Below are positions 26,201 through 36,997 of a stretch of 64,000 bases of DNA, one piece after another. Where the stretch lies: assembly GCF_003286085.1 (NCBI RefSeq), contig NW_020825288.1, forward strand, positions 13,206,001 through 13,270,000, given 5' to 3'. Both the position numbers and the translations under genes were made by a program. The number at the start of each line of letters is the position of its first letter. The first letter of the stretch is position 1. Under the pieces are notes generated by a model that had not been told where the DNA came from, did no database searches, and saw only the letters and a list, made by a program, of their open reading frames with translations. This DNA comes from Drosophila persimilis. Its lineage: Eukaryota > Arthropoda > Insecta > Diptera > Drosophilidae.

Positions 26201-29200
26201 CATAGTATCCCCTGAAAGGGTATCGCAAAACAAAACATAAAAAAAAAAACCGGAATAAAGAACGCAAAAAAAGCAGAGAGAGAGAGGGAGAGAGAGAGAA
26301 GGAGGGGGGGGGGGGGGGGAAACGTAGCTGCTTATTAATTGTAAAGTGTGAGCACGTTGAAGGAATCAAGGGCGCTGATGATGACGCCGTTCGAGGAGTA
26401 TCGGAGTCGGAGTCGCAGTCGGAGACGGAGTCGTGCCACTCGAGAGACGACGACTGATGCCAGGGCTCAAGTTTTGTTGCTGGGCTTACACTCATACATG
26501 CATCCCTCCCCTCATGCCCCTTGGCCATACTCGAGACCATTCTCTCGAACCCCGTGTTCGTATTCGTATGGGAAATCTGAATAATGCATGAAGTGTGAAA
26601 GCGGCAAGGGCATTAAATGAAACGACGACGACGACAGCAGGACAGCATGAGCAGCAGGAGCAGGAGCAACAGCACCAACAGGAGCTGGGGAGCAGCAGAC
26701 AACAACAATATAATTGAGCGACAGCAACATTCAACAACCAGAATCGTGTTACGGGTTAAACGAGTATGCGAATTGTCAATTGAGTAGCCCTTTTAGCCCG
26801 TCCTTCTGCCAGAACAGGGCAGAGCAGAAGATTCGATTCGGATTCATAGCAGGAGGAGGAGGAGGAGGAGGAGGAGGAGCAGTTGTGTTCCCAAGCCTCA
26901 ATCGGACGGAACCCCACATGACATACCAGAGCCCTCATCATCTTCATCAATGGCTGCAGCAGCAGCAGCAACAAAACTGGTTCTGGTTTGTTTTATTAAT
27001 TATTTTTAACTACTTAAGAGACAGGGAGATAGAGAGAGGGGAGGGGGGGGAGGGGGAGAGCAGGCCCCATGGTTCGTTCCGAGATTGGAAAAATCGATGG
27101 CAAGTCGATTGCCAGACGACACGAAGGAGCAGGACCGAGCACCGAGCAGGGAATCATCATCAACGCCAGCAAAGCTTATGGCTCAATTTGTATGCAGCTG
27201 GCGTTGTGGCAAGAGGCAGCTTAAGAGGCAGCAGCCTCAGCCGATTACCAGCCGCAGGAGGTGGCAGAAGAGCTCGACTAGCTCATTAAATTTGATTCTC
27301 CCTCACTCTGGGGAGCTGTTTCACTCTTTCCTATTTGCTGAAAATGCGCTAATAACCCCGCTCCCCCTCCCTCTCTCCCTCTCTCTGTAACCACATGAAA
27401 GGCGTCGAGCTAACGAGTTAAAATAATTTAATAAATTACACACAAAACGCCAAGTGGCAAAGTCGAGTGGCCAGCCATCACCCACTCCCTGCCCTGTCGT
27501 CGCCGGGTCTCTTCGGGCCCTTCGTCTGTGGTCTGGCAGGGCGTTGGGGAAAACTGTGTGAAAAGGTGGAAAAGCTTTACGCCCCGTGCGACCTTGAGTG
27601 CACCCTCGAGCCACGAAAGAGATGACGCTGCAGACAGACCAGACCAGAGCCTATTACTAAATTAATAATCCCAAACACAGAGCACAAACAACGAACGGCG
27701 GACTTGGCCCAGAGGCGGCGCATGAAACTGTAAAAAATTATGGCACAAAGGCCAGGAGCGGCGGGCAGACAGACAGGGACATGGGCAATTCCATTCAATC
27801 CTTTCACAAGAGTTTATTTGTTGTCTTTGTTGGGCATGTCCTTGACAGACAGAAGGCAAAAAGAAAGCCTAAAAAGGTCCCCGACTGCACTGCAGTTCTT
27901 TAGAAACAGATTGCCGCTGGTTCTACAGTGAAAAGATTACAGAATTATGTGTTTCATTTCATCTAAGAGGACAACAGACCGATCAGAAAAAACCCCAAGC
28001 TGATATCTGTATAGTTTTCTGGGATTCACGATGACTCAAATACCCCCTCCATGCTCTCCATTAGAACGTTCCCAAATATGAATCATGGCCCACGCTTCGA
28101 CTATGAAACAAGTCGGGGCTTAAGTTCCTTCTGGAGCTATCTTTTCCCACGATATTGCCAGCGACAAATTTGTGTGTTGGGCGTTGACCAAAGTCAACAA
28201 GCAGCCAGCGAATGGATTCGCAACAAATGCCTAAAAGTAAGTAAAATAAACACATTTCAAAGGCCAGAGAGCCTCTGAGCCTCTGAGCCTCTGAGCCCCT
28301 GAGTATCTGCCTGTCTGTCTGTCTGAATGACTGACAATGCAGGCGGCAGAGGCACTGCTGATGCAACCTACGCTGCTGAAAGACCGGGAGGGGCAGGGCA
28401 GACAAAGAGGGTTTGGGTCGGCTGAGAGGTAGGCTGCTAAGGAAAATGGGAAAACTGCTTGCTGGCTTGCTGCCTCTTCTCTTGCCTCTTTTGACTGGCA
28501 AACTATTCCGCATTCCTTGGCCCGAGGCCTGGCGGGGCGCCTTGACTCCGCTCTGCTCGGTGTTCGATCCTCGATCTCCAGCTGCCGTTTCCGATTTATG
28601 ATTTATAAACGTACGAGCATTATATACGACCCGGGCACAGTGGGCGGCCTGGCCTCCTGCTTTCGGCTCTGACCTGGTCACAGCCATTTAGCACTTGAGC
28701 AAACATTCAAATGCTTGCCTTGCCCAACAATTATTGATTTAGTGGACAAATCGGGCCTCCCTCCCTTCCTCCCTCCCTCCGGCAATGCCCAACACTCTTG
28801 GCATTCCGCTGCAACATTCTATTGAAGCAAAAACTGAACAAGGCCAGGACGTGGACGGGGACGGAAGCTCAACAAAAACGTGGTATTCATGTACTTCCCC
28901 CCCACCTCCACCCTGTTCTTCCAGCTGGTTATCTTTTTTCGCAAAAGTAAACTAAAAAAAAAGGGGGATAGTTCCGCGGCGCTTGCCACCGCACAGCACA
29001 CAAAACTTTTGAGGCAAACAGCAGAAATTCAGGAACCTAGCAACACGCAACGTGGAAATGAGCAGCAGCTGCTTCCACTCGTACTCCCGTCCAAGGGGAA
29101 GTGGCTGTGGCAGGGTCTGGGCCTGGGCCTGGGTCTGGGTCTGGGATGGACAATGACAACGCTTGACACACGATGTCATGTCGTCGCAGTGGCACAAGTA

Positions 29201-31197
29201 AATACCGAGTGCATGGCCAGCGGGCCGTGAAAGGCGGCGAAAGGACAGACCAGCGGTGCCCTCAAAGAGTGTCCTGGCAGCGTAATGGCCCAGTGAATAA
29301 GTGTAACAGCTAAAGAAAGAGTTGTCTGGCTTTGATAGCCGAAACTTTAAATTTAATTGCAGACTAGAAGATTCTTAAGGGTTCCCGTTGGAAGTCCCTT
29401 TATTTTACATTTTATTTTGCAAACTGTAGGGGTTTTGAAATTCCATTGCCAGGTCTGAAGGTCTAGAGGCTTTGTTCACTAAACCCCCTAACCTGTGACC
29501 TCTGGGCAGAAATATAACACCCCCTTTTTATCTGGCTTAAGAGCGTGGTGGCAAGGTGCCAAGTCCACAAGTAAATGGACTGCAGAGGATTAGCTGTGGC
29601 TTCTGGAGACAGCCAGACAGCAAGAGCGGTAGAGAGTGAAGAGAGTTATAAAGTATAATACGTAATAATAATGATTGCCGGGCATAATGAAATCCTCTCG
29701 AAAAGCACAAACAAACAGAGAGAAACATGACAGAAAGAAAGACGACTCGTGTGTTTCGTGTTTTGCAGGAGTTCTTGACCATAATCTGTGGGGTGGTGGT
29801 GCCGCTGCTACTTCAGGCATGCGATGGTTGGCCTAAACCAACAGATGAGTCCCCCTGTTCGCCCACTCCACTCTCCAGTCACACAACAGCTGCGAGGCGA
29901 AACTATACAGAAGAGAACACGGACCTAAAACCAAAACCGAGCCCAGAGTCAAGCCACTCGAGAAGTGCCGGAGCCACTTATAAAATCAACAATTACCCAA
30001 CATCACAGAACCCAGGGCCCAATGCCCAGTGCACAGTGCCCCAGGGGCGGCTCTGTTTGCGCTCAAGCCCGAAAAAAGCTAAACGCCTGAAGGCCTTCAC
30101 AGTTCTCAGAAGAGGATTGGGATATATCCATCGCCACATGTACACCTACACTCGCAGTCGTACCTTTCAACATATCTGTGTAAATATTTGATTTGAGTTT
30201 GTAATTATGTGTGTGCTTGATGATAATGCCGCCCCTCGCAGATAATGCCAGGTAAACATTTGCCTGCCCGACGTCTCTCGTGGGGCTGCTGCTTGGTTGC
30301 AAAAACATCGACTACTGCACAAGGCAGCCCTTTCTCATTCCATTTCCCCCCCTCACCATTTTGGACAGTAGCATTTCCTGTACGAATAGTACATTTTTAT
30401 GGTTTCTCGAATGCGTTTCGTTTCGTCGGCAGACAATAACCAGATTGACTTTTAGCCGGTCGCTGGTGCTGCAAATGTCATGTAACTACCACACAACCAG
30501 CCACGACGAGTGGTAGAGTGGCAGGAAGAGACACGACACTGCACCACTCTCTTCTAGCTTGATTCCCCCATTGGTCTGTGTGGGAGGAAGGGGGAGGAGC
30601 TGTACTCACCTGATGTAGGCCACTTCATTGTTGCTGGTTAAACGACGCCAGCCTGGAGCCAAATTTCCATTGTAGCTGACATTTTTCCTGTTCATGTTGC
30701 TGCTGCTGCTGCTGCTGCTGTTGCTGGCTTTGTTGGCAACATTCTTGGCATAGATCTGATTGTTCTGACTCATTTGACGCGAGGCAAGTATTGTTGCAGC
30801 AGTAGCACTAGTTGCCGCTGTCGCTGTCGATGCTGCTGCTGCTGCAACGACCGCTGTTGACTTTACTGGCAACTTTATTTGCGCCTGACGAAGCTTCGTT
30901 TGTTGTTGCTGTTGCTGTTGCTGTGGCAGAGCTTGCTGCTGCTGATGTTGGAGGAGTAGTTGGGGACTGCTCGTTGGACAGACAAATATATGCTGCTGAC
31001 TGTTGCGCTGCTGCTGCTGCTGGTGATGCAGATTTGTTGCTTGCATCATGTTTGCACTTACATTGCCATTTACCAAACCAGCTGGTAATATTTGTTGCAT
31101 ATGCTGCTGCTGCTGCTGTTGCTGTTGCTGTTGCATTGCTGCATTTGTAACGACCCGCGATACAAATTTTGTCTGTTGCTGCTGGAAAAATTGATGA

Positions 31198-31229
<32 letters not shown>

Positions 31230-31409
31230 ATGCAGTGGCAACAATTGCTGATGTTGCTTAAACATGTGGATCTGTTGATGCTGCTGCTGTTGGTGCTGCT
31301 GTTGGAGATGCATCTCACTGGCAACAACTGTCTCAGCACTCCCGATCATATTCAATTTGTGCTGATGCTGCTGGTGCTGCTGCTGTTGGCCAGCGGATGT
31401 GGCAGCCAT
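3652..31409 (-). CDS. sba: Six-banded / MBD5-6 family protein (MBD + PWWP), eight coding exons
   Basis: Hand-built exons (minus strand): 31409-30610, 24374-24251, 13169-12821, 8631-6125, 6066-5973, 5902-5501, 5259-4818, 4159-3652. They sum to 5226 nt, 1742 codons, with all phases consistent, giving a 1741-aa product. The first exon codes Q/H-rich sequence and the start of a methyl-CpG-binding-like domain (GWRRLTSNNEVAYI); exon 2 completes it (PTGKTLRTQFQIKDYLL, then TCKCGLPCPL), residues about 252-308. A long Q/A/G-rich middle follows, and a PWWP domain begins near residue 1499 (GELIWGPARGHPAWPGKIV) and ends with a helix (RKLNSQLERAIQEAMTELD). This MBD plus C-terminal PWWP layout is that of vertebrate MBD5/MBD6 and fly Six-banded. 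These are nuclear proteins associated with the PR-DUB H2A deubiquitinase, and their MBD is thought not to read methyl-CpG. The symbol is an assignment by domain layout. The exon 7 to 8 junction is the least certain. Confidence 0.82.
4160..4817 (-). other. sba: sba intron 7 with a very long AG exclusion zone
   Basis: 658-nt intron. Read on the minus strand, no AG occurs between about 4480 and 4161, which supports use of the distant CACAAAG acceptor. The stretch is A/C-rich on the transcribed strand. No open frame or RNA gene is seen. Confidence 0.5.
5501..6066 (-). CDS. sba: sba coding exons 5 and 6
   Basis: Exon 5 (6066-5973) and exon 6 (5902-5501) are separated by a 70-nt intron with donor A|GTGAGT and acceptor CTTTCAG. 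They code VQCVSSSEPDAAVSPQSVE and then a Ser/His/Asn-rich stretch containing MYKHSEPKIRRIHITSQ, which looks conserved. Exon 6 ends CAGG|GTAAGG. Confidence 0.75.
6125..8631 (-). CDS. sba: sba coding exon 4: large glutamine-rich central region
   Basis: The exon runs from acceptor TTTCCAG at 8631 to a weak donor ATG|GTTTGT at 6125. Its 835 codons have many Q and H tracts, Gly/Ala-rich linkers and short conserved-looking blocks (for example RRLSVFGGKWEAES and KRRPRKRKSS, a probable nuclear localisation signal). It ends SPERPPSHRSTGSDM. Long shadow frames on both strands here come from the CAG repeats. Confidence 0.85.
8632..12820 (-). other. sba: sba intron 3, about 4.2 kb
   Basis: No nested gene recognised. 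It contains an INE-1-like repeat (9228-9630), CT runs (about 9818-9830 and 9900-9921), a CAG block near 11880-11910, and a CA run (11970-11992) followed by a GT run (12029-12049). The remaining sequence has no sustained coding signal on either strand. Confidence 0.6.
9228..9630 (+). mobile_element. INE-1/DINE-1-like (Helentron-type) repeat, decayed
   Basis: The segment starts TATACCC and ends near GGGTATA. In order it carries the blocks I associate with Drosophila INE-1 copies: CCCAGAAGGAAGC, TTTCCGACCCCATAA, TTGATCAGCATCAATAGCCG, GAGTCGAT and a GTCTGTCTGTCCGTCC stretch. It has no open frame, as expected for a non-autonomous element. The family name is from memory and no database was searched. 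Confidence 0.55.
12821..13169 (-). CDS. sba: sba coding exon 3: Thr/Ala/Gln low-complexity segment
   Basis: Acceptor TTTTTTCAG|GTGCC and donor AAAG|GTGAAC. It codes VPNMPLKLPTV, then Thr runs, a Q8 tract and an Ala/Thr-rich end. The phases (0 in, 1 out) join it to exon 2 and to the large exon 4, where the split codon becomes Glu (ANK-E-ADCHKYG). Confidence 0.75.
15495..15538 (+). repeat. 11-bp tandem repeat, about four units
   Basis: The unit CAGGAGCCAAG is repeated three times exactly and followed by a diverged fourth copy (CAGGAGCCTGG). Confidence 0.85.
16750..16894 (+). repeat. Imperfect duplication of a 48-50 bp block, 95 bp apart
   Basis: Two copies, 16750-16797 and 16845-16894, share TTTCAATTATAG, then TACTGCTTGCATTTGCACTG and a GAG/AGCACAA end. 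A partial third copy of CATTTGCACTGCTTG lies between them. Confidence 0.8.
23834..23912 (+). repeat. Near-perfect direct repeat, 32 bp with 47-bp period
   Basis: Copies at 23834-23865 and 23881-23912 (GCGCTCTT, then CCAGCTAGTTAGCTCGGTGC, ACA) differ at one base. They contain the self-complementary GCTAGTTAGC-like core. This suggests a recent local duplication. Confidence 0.85.
24251..24374 (-). CDS. sba: sba coding exon 2: core of the MBD
   Basis: Acceptor TATTGCAG and donor CAG|GTAAGC flank 124 nt coding the cysteine-containing half of the domain (LLTQGTCKCGLPCPL, then FDFN). The paired cysteines and the TCKCGL..CPL pattern are typical of MBD5/6 rather than MBD1-4/MeCP2. Confidence 0.85.
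24375..30609 (-). other. sba: sba intron 1 (coding), about 6.2 kb
   Basis: No nested gene recognised. Low-complexity features are an AG-rich run followed by a poly-G run (about 26270-26320), GGA repeats (26851-26880), CAG blocks (26957-26972) and short CTGGG repeats (29113-29143). Frames of up to about 200 codons here, for example near 28061-28687, lack domain or splice support. Confidence 0.6.
26271..26320 (+). repeat. AG-rich microsatellite followed by a poly-G run
   Basis: A GAGAGAGGGAGAGAG stretch is followed by about 15 consecutive G residues, a run prone to slippage and sequencing error. Confidence 0.8.
30610..31409 (-). CDS. sba: sba coding exon 1: start codon, Q/H tracts, first part of the MBD
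   Basis: The ATG at 31409 opens MAATSAGQQQQHQQHQHK. Several CAG-encoded glutamine tracts follow. The exon ends at the donor AG|GTGAGT (phase 2) after NNEVAYI. The split codon joins exon 2 to give Ser at the start of SPTGKTL, matching the conserved YISP.G of MBD5/6. The 5' end of the exon (acceptor TTTTGCAG, exon start 31454) is untranslated. Confidence 0.8.
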
Positions 31410-32077
31410 GTTGCTAACAGCAGCCTTCTAAAAGCAACTCCTCCGGTTTAGGGCCTGCAAAATACAAGGGTTTCAAAGAGATTCGCCACTAATTTTGATA
31501 AATTCTTGAAACTTATTTCAAAGGTGATTTTGAAGACTGTTTTGTTGTAGAAATCACTCAAAACTCTTGGGAACATGAGTATATACATTTTTCAATAACC
31601 CAACAAGATGCGAGATTTCATTGTTGAAGGAAAAGAGAAGAAGAAGCACAGAATCATGTGGGAGGCTTTTTAAAAACCCATTCGTATGGGGGGCCTAATT
31701 CGATTATAGGGTGTCCAATCATGAGAGCCCGACTGCCGGCCTCGTATTAAATTGCGTTTTAGCCTTTGCTTTGCATTGATTTCCCCCCTATTTTAGTGTG
31801 TGTGTAACTTACAGGGCGAGAAATGACACACACACAATCGGCACGTTTATACGATGCGTAAATAATGAACAAGCCAATTGGCCGTTTTGTAGCTGTAAAC
31901 CTGAGATGAGCTGATTGGTTTATGCGTTTACTATGCTCTTGCGCACGCACGGACGGACACACGCAAACGTCGCACACATTGCAATAAACGGACCCGCATA
32001 AACGTGGGCAATCAGCTGCCGCCGCACCTCTGCCTATTTATACATTTACTCGCGCGTATTACTGCTATCTGCTCACC
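31410..32077 (-). promoter_or_regulatory. sba: sba 5' UTR exon boundaries (acceptor 31455, donor 32077)
   Basis: The leader before the sba ATG begins at acceptor TTTTGCAG (exon start 31454). The best upstream donor is CTAAAAG|GTGAGC ending at 32077. The exon ending at that donor contains a 16-codon upstream open frame starting near 32162. The intron between holds no coding signal. The first exon end is not fixed by sequence. Confidence 0.4.
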
Positions 32078-33700
32078 TTTTAGCGTAGTTTTCGTTTTGC
32101 TCATTTGCCAGCATATTAAATTAATTTTGAGTTATTGTGTAAACGAGACGCGGCCGCCATGTTCATGTTTTATTTAGTTTCTTGTTGTTTTTTTTTTTTC
32201 TTAAAACACTTAATTTCACTTTTTTTTTTTGTTGTTGTTGTTGGTGGTAGTATTATTTGGTATTCAATTTTTGTAATTTTTTTTTGCTGTAATAATGCGA
32301 CAACGACTTTTGTATTTTTGCCTTGGGGCCACTTCTGCCTTTTGCCTCAGCTGCTGCGCTGTTTGTTGCTGTTGCTTTTTATACAATCTGCTCTGCTCAT
32401 GACTTCATTTGGAATTCAGAAAACGAACGTCGCGGCGCAGTCAACGGCAGCAAAGAGCGAAGAGCAAAGAGCGAACAACGCGTAAAAGTAGGTGAATGGA
32501 GCATGAAGACGCACACCAAGCCAGGCACAGCCGAAGGGGGGGGTATGGTACGGTTAATGGAAAGGGTGTGATGTGGATGCAGTAAGGGTGGGGAGACCAC
32601 AACGATTCACCCGCACACACACACACACACACACACACACTCTCTTCGTCTCGTATGTACTCTTTGTTGTTGCTTTAGAATAATTTGTATGGTGTGCATT
32701 AAATACCGAAATTAAAACATGGCATTTATTTTATAATTAATGCGTATCTATTTGTGCGGACACCACCTGCCCTCGGGTTATGCTCCAACGATCAGCAGTC
32801 AAAAGAGACAGCAGAGACAAACAACGAAAGCAACAACGAAACAGGGAGTCGCAGTGGCAGTGGCAGAAGCAGCAGCTGTTTGCCTTGGGCAGTGGGATGA
32901 AAACGAATTGGTGGTGTAGCCGTTGGCCGTTGGCTAGCAAAGCGATTTGCCTTTGCCTTTGCCTGTTGTTGGTATTAGTATTGGGCAATCGCGCGCACTC
33001 ACACACGCACGCACTACCACACACAGATACAATCATAAAGCGGGGGGAAAACGCGTGCCTATGCTGCGGTTTACTGCTGTTATAATATGTACAAAGTGAC
33101 CTCAATACGCATTACACTGCACAACACACACAAACACAGCACATCACATCACATCACTTTATTTGGCAGCTGCATTTCGCTCCCAAAACTTTACTATGCA
33201 CAGTCGGATTACACCAAATAGCAATTAAATATGAATTAATTACAACAATTTTGTGTCGCTTGCTTTATTCACGCAATGCTGTGCTCTCTCGCTCTCTTGC
33301 GCTCTCTTTTTGATACGCGCACACGATTTTTTCTCAGCTCCGACTGAATTTTGTTACACTATTTGTTTGGTTTTTTTTTTTTTGGCACCCACCTAATTTA
33401 CACATTTATTCATCCTCTGTGCATGGACACATTTGTTTGGGAATATTTTTTGATGGCCTTGTTGACTGCGCTGGCCAAAATTCCATGCACTTGGGATATT
33501 GATATTTCGAATATGGGTATTTTCAAGTGGCATATATCTGCGGAACGGAACTACTTTTCTGAATCTAGGAAAAATCCGACATTATTCTGTTTTCCGTTGT
33601 CGCGGCTCCGAGTTTCCCCAATTTTCCCCAAATTCAGAAAAAAAAAATTCGACAAGGCTGCGTTGTTTCGCGGTTCGCGGCAGAATTTTCTCTGCCAGCG
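32078..33700 (-). other. 5' flank / leader region of sba
   Basis: No coding region. A minus-strand TATA-like GTATAAAAAG sits at about 32373-32383, and a long CA run lies at 32611-32640. AT-rich, T-tract-rich DNA occupies about 32190-32300. This could hold an alternative sba promoter. Confidence 0.35.
32611..32640 (+). repeat. CA microsatellite upstream of sba
   Basis: About 14 consecutive CA units. Confidence 0.9.
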
Positions 33701-33713
33701 TCGACTTGTTGGC

Positions 33714-33797
33714 AGTGTGACCACGGACTTATCGATGAAAAATACCGTCTGGGTTTTGGGTATGTGGTTTTCGGCCACTTCGGTCACACTATCGAAT
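33714..33797. promoter_or_regulatory. Housekeeping-type core promoter: two Ohler motif 1 sites and a DRE-like site
   Basis: AGTGTGACC at 33714-33722 and its reverse complement GGTCACACT at 33782-33790 are matches to the motif bound by M1BP. TATCGAT at 33730-33736 is a partial DRE, and TATCGAA follows the second motif. The inverted arrangement could drive transcription either way. The best candidate is the distal sba start on the minus strand. Confidence 0.5.
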
Positions 33798-33799
33798 AA

Positions 33800-34730
33800 C
33801 GAACCCATGAAGAAAATCTAAGCCAACTGAACCCACCATTAAAAATCTCAATTTGAAGAGTTCAATAACTTGAGTTAAACCACAGAAAATAATACTGTTT
33901 GTGAACTCTCCTAGACCCATTCTTCTTCGTTACTTAAAAAAAATAATACAACGGGGAAAGACCATAATTATCGTGGGTTTATTCAAATACCCACTGGACC
34001 ACCATGGGTTAATCGTTCTTCGTTCATCTTCGGATATCATATTCCTCGATTCTGATATTCACTTTACTTTTAATAGCTGAATAGGATCCTCAGCACTGAA
34101 CACATAATTTTATTAGATTAATGAATCAATTTTCTACATAGCTGATTCATTTATAGGAATCCTTTCTATTTGATTGTGTTCAAAAACCGTCAGTGTGTAT
34201 GCAACGTCATTATTGCTAGTTAATAGAATTGAGATATGAGTATGGACATTTGTGTACCCTTTTTCCTTAAATTAATGTTAGAATATGTTTTCCAATCTGC
34301 TTTTCGAATTATTCATGAATTTAATAGGATCCCTGTATATGGCGTCTGTAAGAAGACCATGAGATAGCTTTAAAGAAATGTCAGCATTCATTGGCGCCTG
34401 AGATGGCAAACATATCCGCAATTCTATAATATTCTTTTCTCTAGGGTATACATAACGGCGATGATTCCGGTCCCATGTTGCTGGACAATGCTTCTCTTTT
34501 CTCGGCACATGTGTCTAATCTGAATGTTGCCAACGGTAGAAAACGAAATAACATCAACCGGCTTTCGATACTATCGACCCCATAGTCGCTCGACCTACGC
34601 GCCAAAATGAAATTTGAATTAAAACTACTGGAATAAATTTGGGAAAGTTTTGTTGGGATGCGATTTCAGAGAGCGAAAAATCAAGAAACCTGAGTATGGA
34701 ATTTCTAAATTTAATATATTTCAATACTAT
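33800..34730. other. Intergenic, AT-rich, no gene recognised
   Basis: Only short frames are present. A 76-codon minus-strand frame (34278-34508) starts at a plausible ATG but matches nothing I recognise and has no flanking splice sites. It is not called. Confidence 0.4.
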
Positions 34731-34743
34731 ACTCGGTGGTTCA

Positions 34744-34890
34744 ATTTGAAAGTCTCTCGTCTCTCCATGAACTTTCTGCCCATCCCGAGGACTATAGCAA
34801 GGTACCCGGCTATGATGATCACAATGGGCCACGGGCCGGAGCCGAGGGGCAGCTGTGCGGTATCAGCGTTTGGCTCATTAAGATTTTCAC
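34744..34890 (-). pseudogene. Relic of an ELO-family fatty acid elongase (N-terminal part)
   Basis: Read on the minus strand, one frame gives NEPNADTAQLPLGSGPWP, then IVIIIAGYLAIVLGMG, then RKFMERRETFKLNHRV followed by TAG. This has the order and spacing of the elongase N-terminus: the PL.GSP motif, the first membrane span YL..VL..G, and the ..FM..R..F.L motif. No in-frame ATG precedes it; the frame is closed by TAA about 15 codons upstream. None of the downstream elongase motifs (LDT.FF, HxxHH) is found nearby. It therefore looks like a decayed piece of a gene. An isolated first exon of a gene continuing elsewhere is less likely. Confidence 0.55.
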
Positions 34891-35090
34891 AATTGATTTA
34901 AACACATTCGTTTGAATTCAAATAGGTTAACAGTATTTTATCCCTTTAGTATATTCAGTAGAGTATTATGGTATATTTTACTTATCCTCGCACGGTAGCA
35001 CTAAAAACGCGCGCGTTGCCGGCTTACTATTGCGATTTTTTGGAAATTTGGAACTAAAGTAAATATATTTATGAAAGTGTTGTCTTTCCA

Positions 35091-36891
35091 ATGTCCCACC
35101 TCTCGACGATCAATGCCTGCAAGCTCCTGCTGTTTCGGCGGTGCCTGCAGGCCGTGCTGCTGACCGTGGGCATCCAGTTCCTGCTGCTGACTATCTTCCT
35201 GCTGTTCGTTAACTTTCAATTGCTGCGACCGCTTCATTGGATCTCGGTCACGCTGAGTCTGGTGTGCAGCATGTACACCTGGTTCGCTAGCATCCCTCTC
35301 GTCGGAGCGGTTGTCCTGTACGGCGTGATCCTGTGCCAGCAGCACTTGGCCGAGAGACTGTATTGCCCCACCCGCTTCCGCTGGCTGGTGCACTATGCAC
35401 CCCGCAAGCTGCTCTTCCTGGCCGCTCATCTGCTCGTGGGCTACCTTACGGCGTGGTTGTACACTGGTTACATGCACACGGACTATCGGTGGGTACTCAT
35501 GTGCCAATATATTAACACAAATTGTAATCGTTTTTTATCTATCCCTCAGGCATCTGTGGTACAAGTGCTATGAGCAGGACTGCATAAGCGCCTATCACGT
35601 GTACCTGCTGGGCATGGGCATCTTCGCGGGCTGCTATTACTTCGTCTCGGTTCACATGCGCCAGGAGGTCGAAATAGAGTTTCCCATAGTGAATCATTTA
35701 TGGGGCGAGAAGTTGCGAGAGGTGCTCTACAGCAGTCTGGCCCGATCATTGATCAAGTCGCTCCTGCCCACGCTCGCCTACACCCTGCTCTTTTGGCTGT
35801 TCGGTGGTGTGGTGTGCCACAAGTTGAGTCACATCTTTGCAGTGGATTTGGATGAGCGACTGGAGGGATTTTTTGGCGTGGCCACCAATGGGCGGCTGCT
35901 CTTCTACGGCTGGCTACTCACTTCCCAAATTCTAAGCAACATGGATCTCATGCGCTGCTTCTACAGCATGTTTCTGTCCGAGGAGTTTCCCCTGGCTATC
36001 ACCAAAAATCGGGCTGCCTTTGTCCAGGAGAAGGAGGTAACCGTGGTCGCTGCCCTCGGCCTGTCCAACGTATACGTGGTCCAGTGCCTGGCTGCAAAAT
36101 ATCTGTACAATCTGGTTACTGCCGGGGACTCGGAGAAACGATCGGAACTGTTCCAGCTAACCGAGCCGGGCAATCGTCCAGCCAACTGGCGTTCACTCTG
36201 CGACCAATGCCTCAGCCTTTTCGGGAACTTCACCGACGAACTGATCGATTCCATGCAGAAGATAAGTGTTCTCAAAGGTTCCCCAAGCAGTCCTCCGTTG
36301 ACGCCGATCAGCGAGAGCGCCAGTGCTAGTCTAATGGCTGAAAGAGTGCTCACACGCCAGTACAACCAGATGCACGGCATTCGTTCGATGGTCTCTCCGA
36401 GGAGCAATGCTGTCATCGATCGACCCGTGGACAGAATACATCGCGTGCCCGATTGGTGTGAACGCACCTCCATGCAGCTAGAACAGTCTCTACAGCTTCT
36501 GATCAATCGTATTCCCGGCATTGTCTATATGTTCACCGAGCCCGAGGGCGCAAAGACTACATTCTTGTTGACCCATTCGCTGCCTTTGGTGTTCGTGATC
36601 CAGGCTTTGTCCCAGATATGCGTGTTCTCGCTGACAGAGGATCGCTATGGTGTGGTGCAGACCGATCTGCCGGACATCATAAGGTCGATGAGTCGCCTGA
36701 AGGGAGAGCTGGACAAGTTGAGCAGCGTGGCGAGCAACCTTAGGGGTCCGGGCTCCAGCTTCAGCGTCCTGCGCGGTGCTGTGCGTCGCAGTCTTTTTCA
36801 CATTTGCGTCGCTTTCGGTGAATACCTCAGCGAGCTGATACCCTCTGGAGAAGAGCTACACCAGCTCCAGACAGTGATCAATCAGGAGTAG
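35091..36891 (+). CDS. Ndc1: Nucleoporin NDC1, transmembrane nuclear pore protein
   Basis: Exons 35091-35488 and 35550-36891, intron 61 nt (CG|GTGGGT, then CCCTCAG). The product is 579 aa, the length expected for fly Ndc1. The N-terminal half has six hydrophobic spans (about residues 20-46, 50-82, 105-128, then three more within exon 2), and the C-terminal half is soluble, as in the NDC1 family. NDC1 anchors the nuclear pore complex in the pore membrane and works in pore assembly. The family call rests on this topology and on recognisable blocks such as LFYGWLLTSQILSNMDLM. The start is the first ATG after the leader. A downstream AATAAA lies at 36992-36997. Confidence 0.85.
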
Positions 36892-36991
36892 CCGCCGCGA
36901 CGTGACTGTTTCTGCTACTCATCCACACGCAACGATTCACACACACATTTTGTAAACTGTTCTGCATCTCTCTTTAGTTTTGTTTGGTAAC

Positions 36992-36997
36992 AATAAA
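36992..36997 (+). terminator. Ndc1: Poly(A) signal of Ndc1
   Basis: AATAAA about 100 bases after the stop codon. The facing Opa3-like gene ends at 37227, so the 335 bp between the stops hold both 3' UTRs. Confidence 0.7.

Noticed and set aside
28061-28687. 208-codon minus-strand frame in sba intron 1
   Set aside because: No domain, erratic composition, no splice or promoter support.
34278-34508. 76-codon minus-strand frame near the elongase relic
   Set aside because: Checked as a possible continuation of the elongase; none of the elongase motifs is present and no splice sites link the two.
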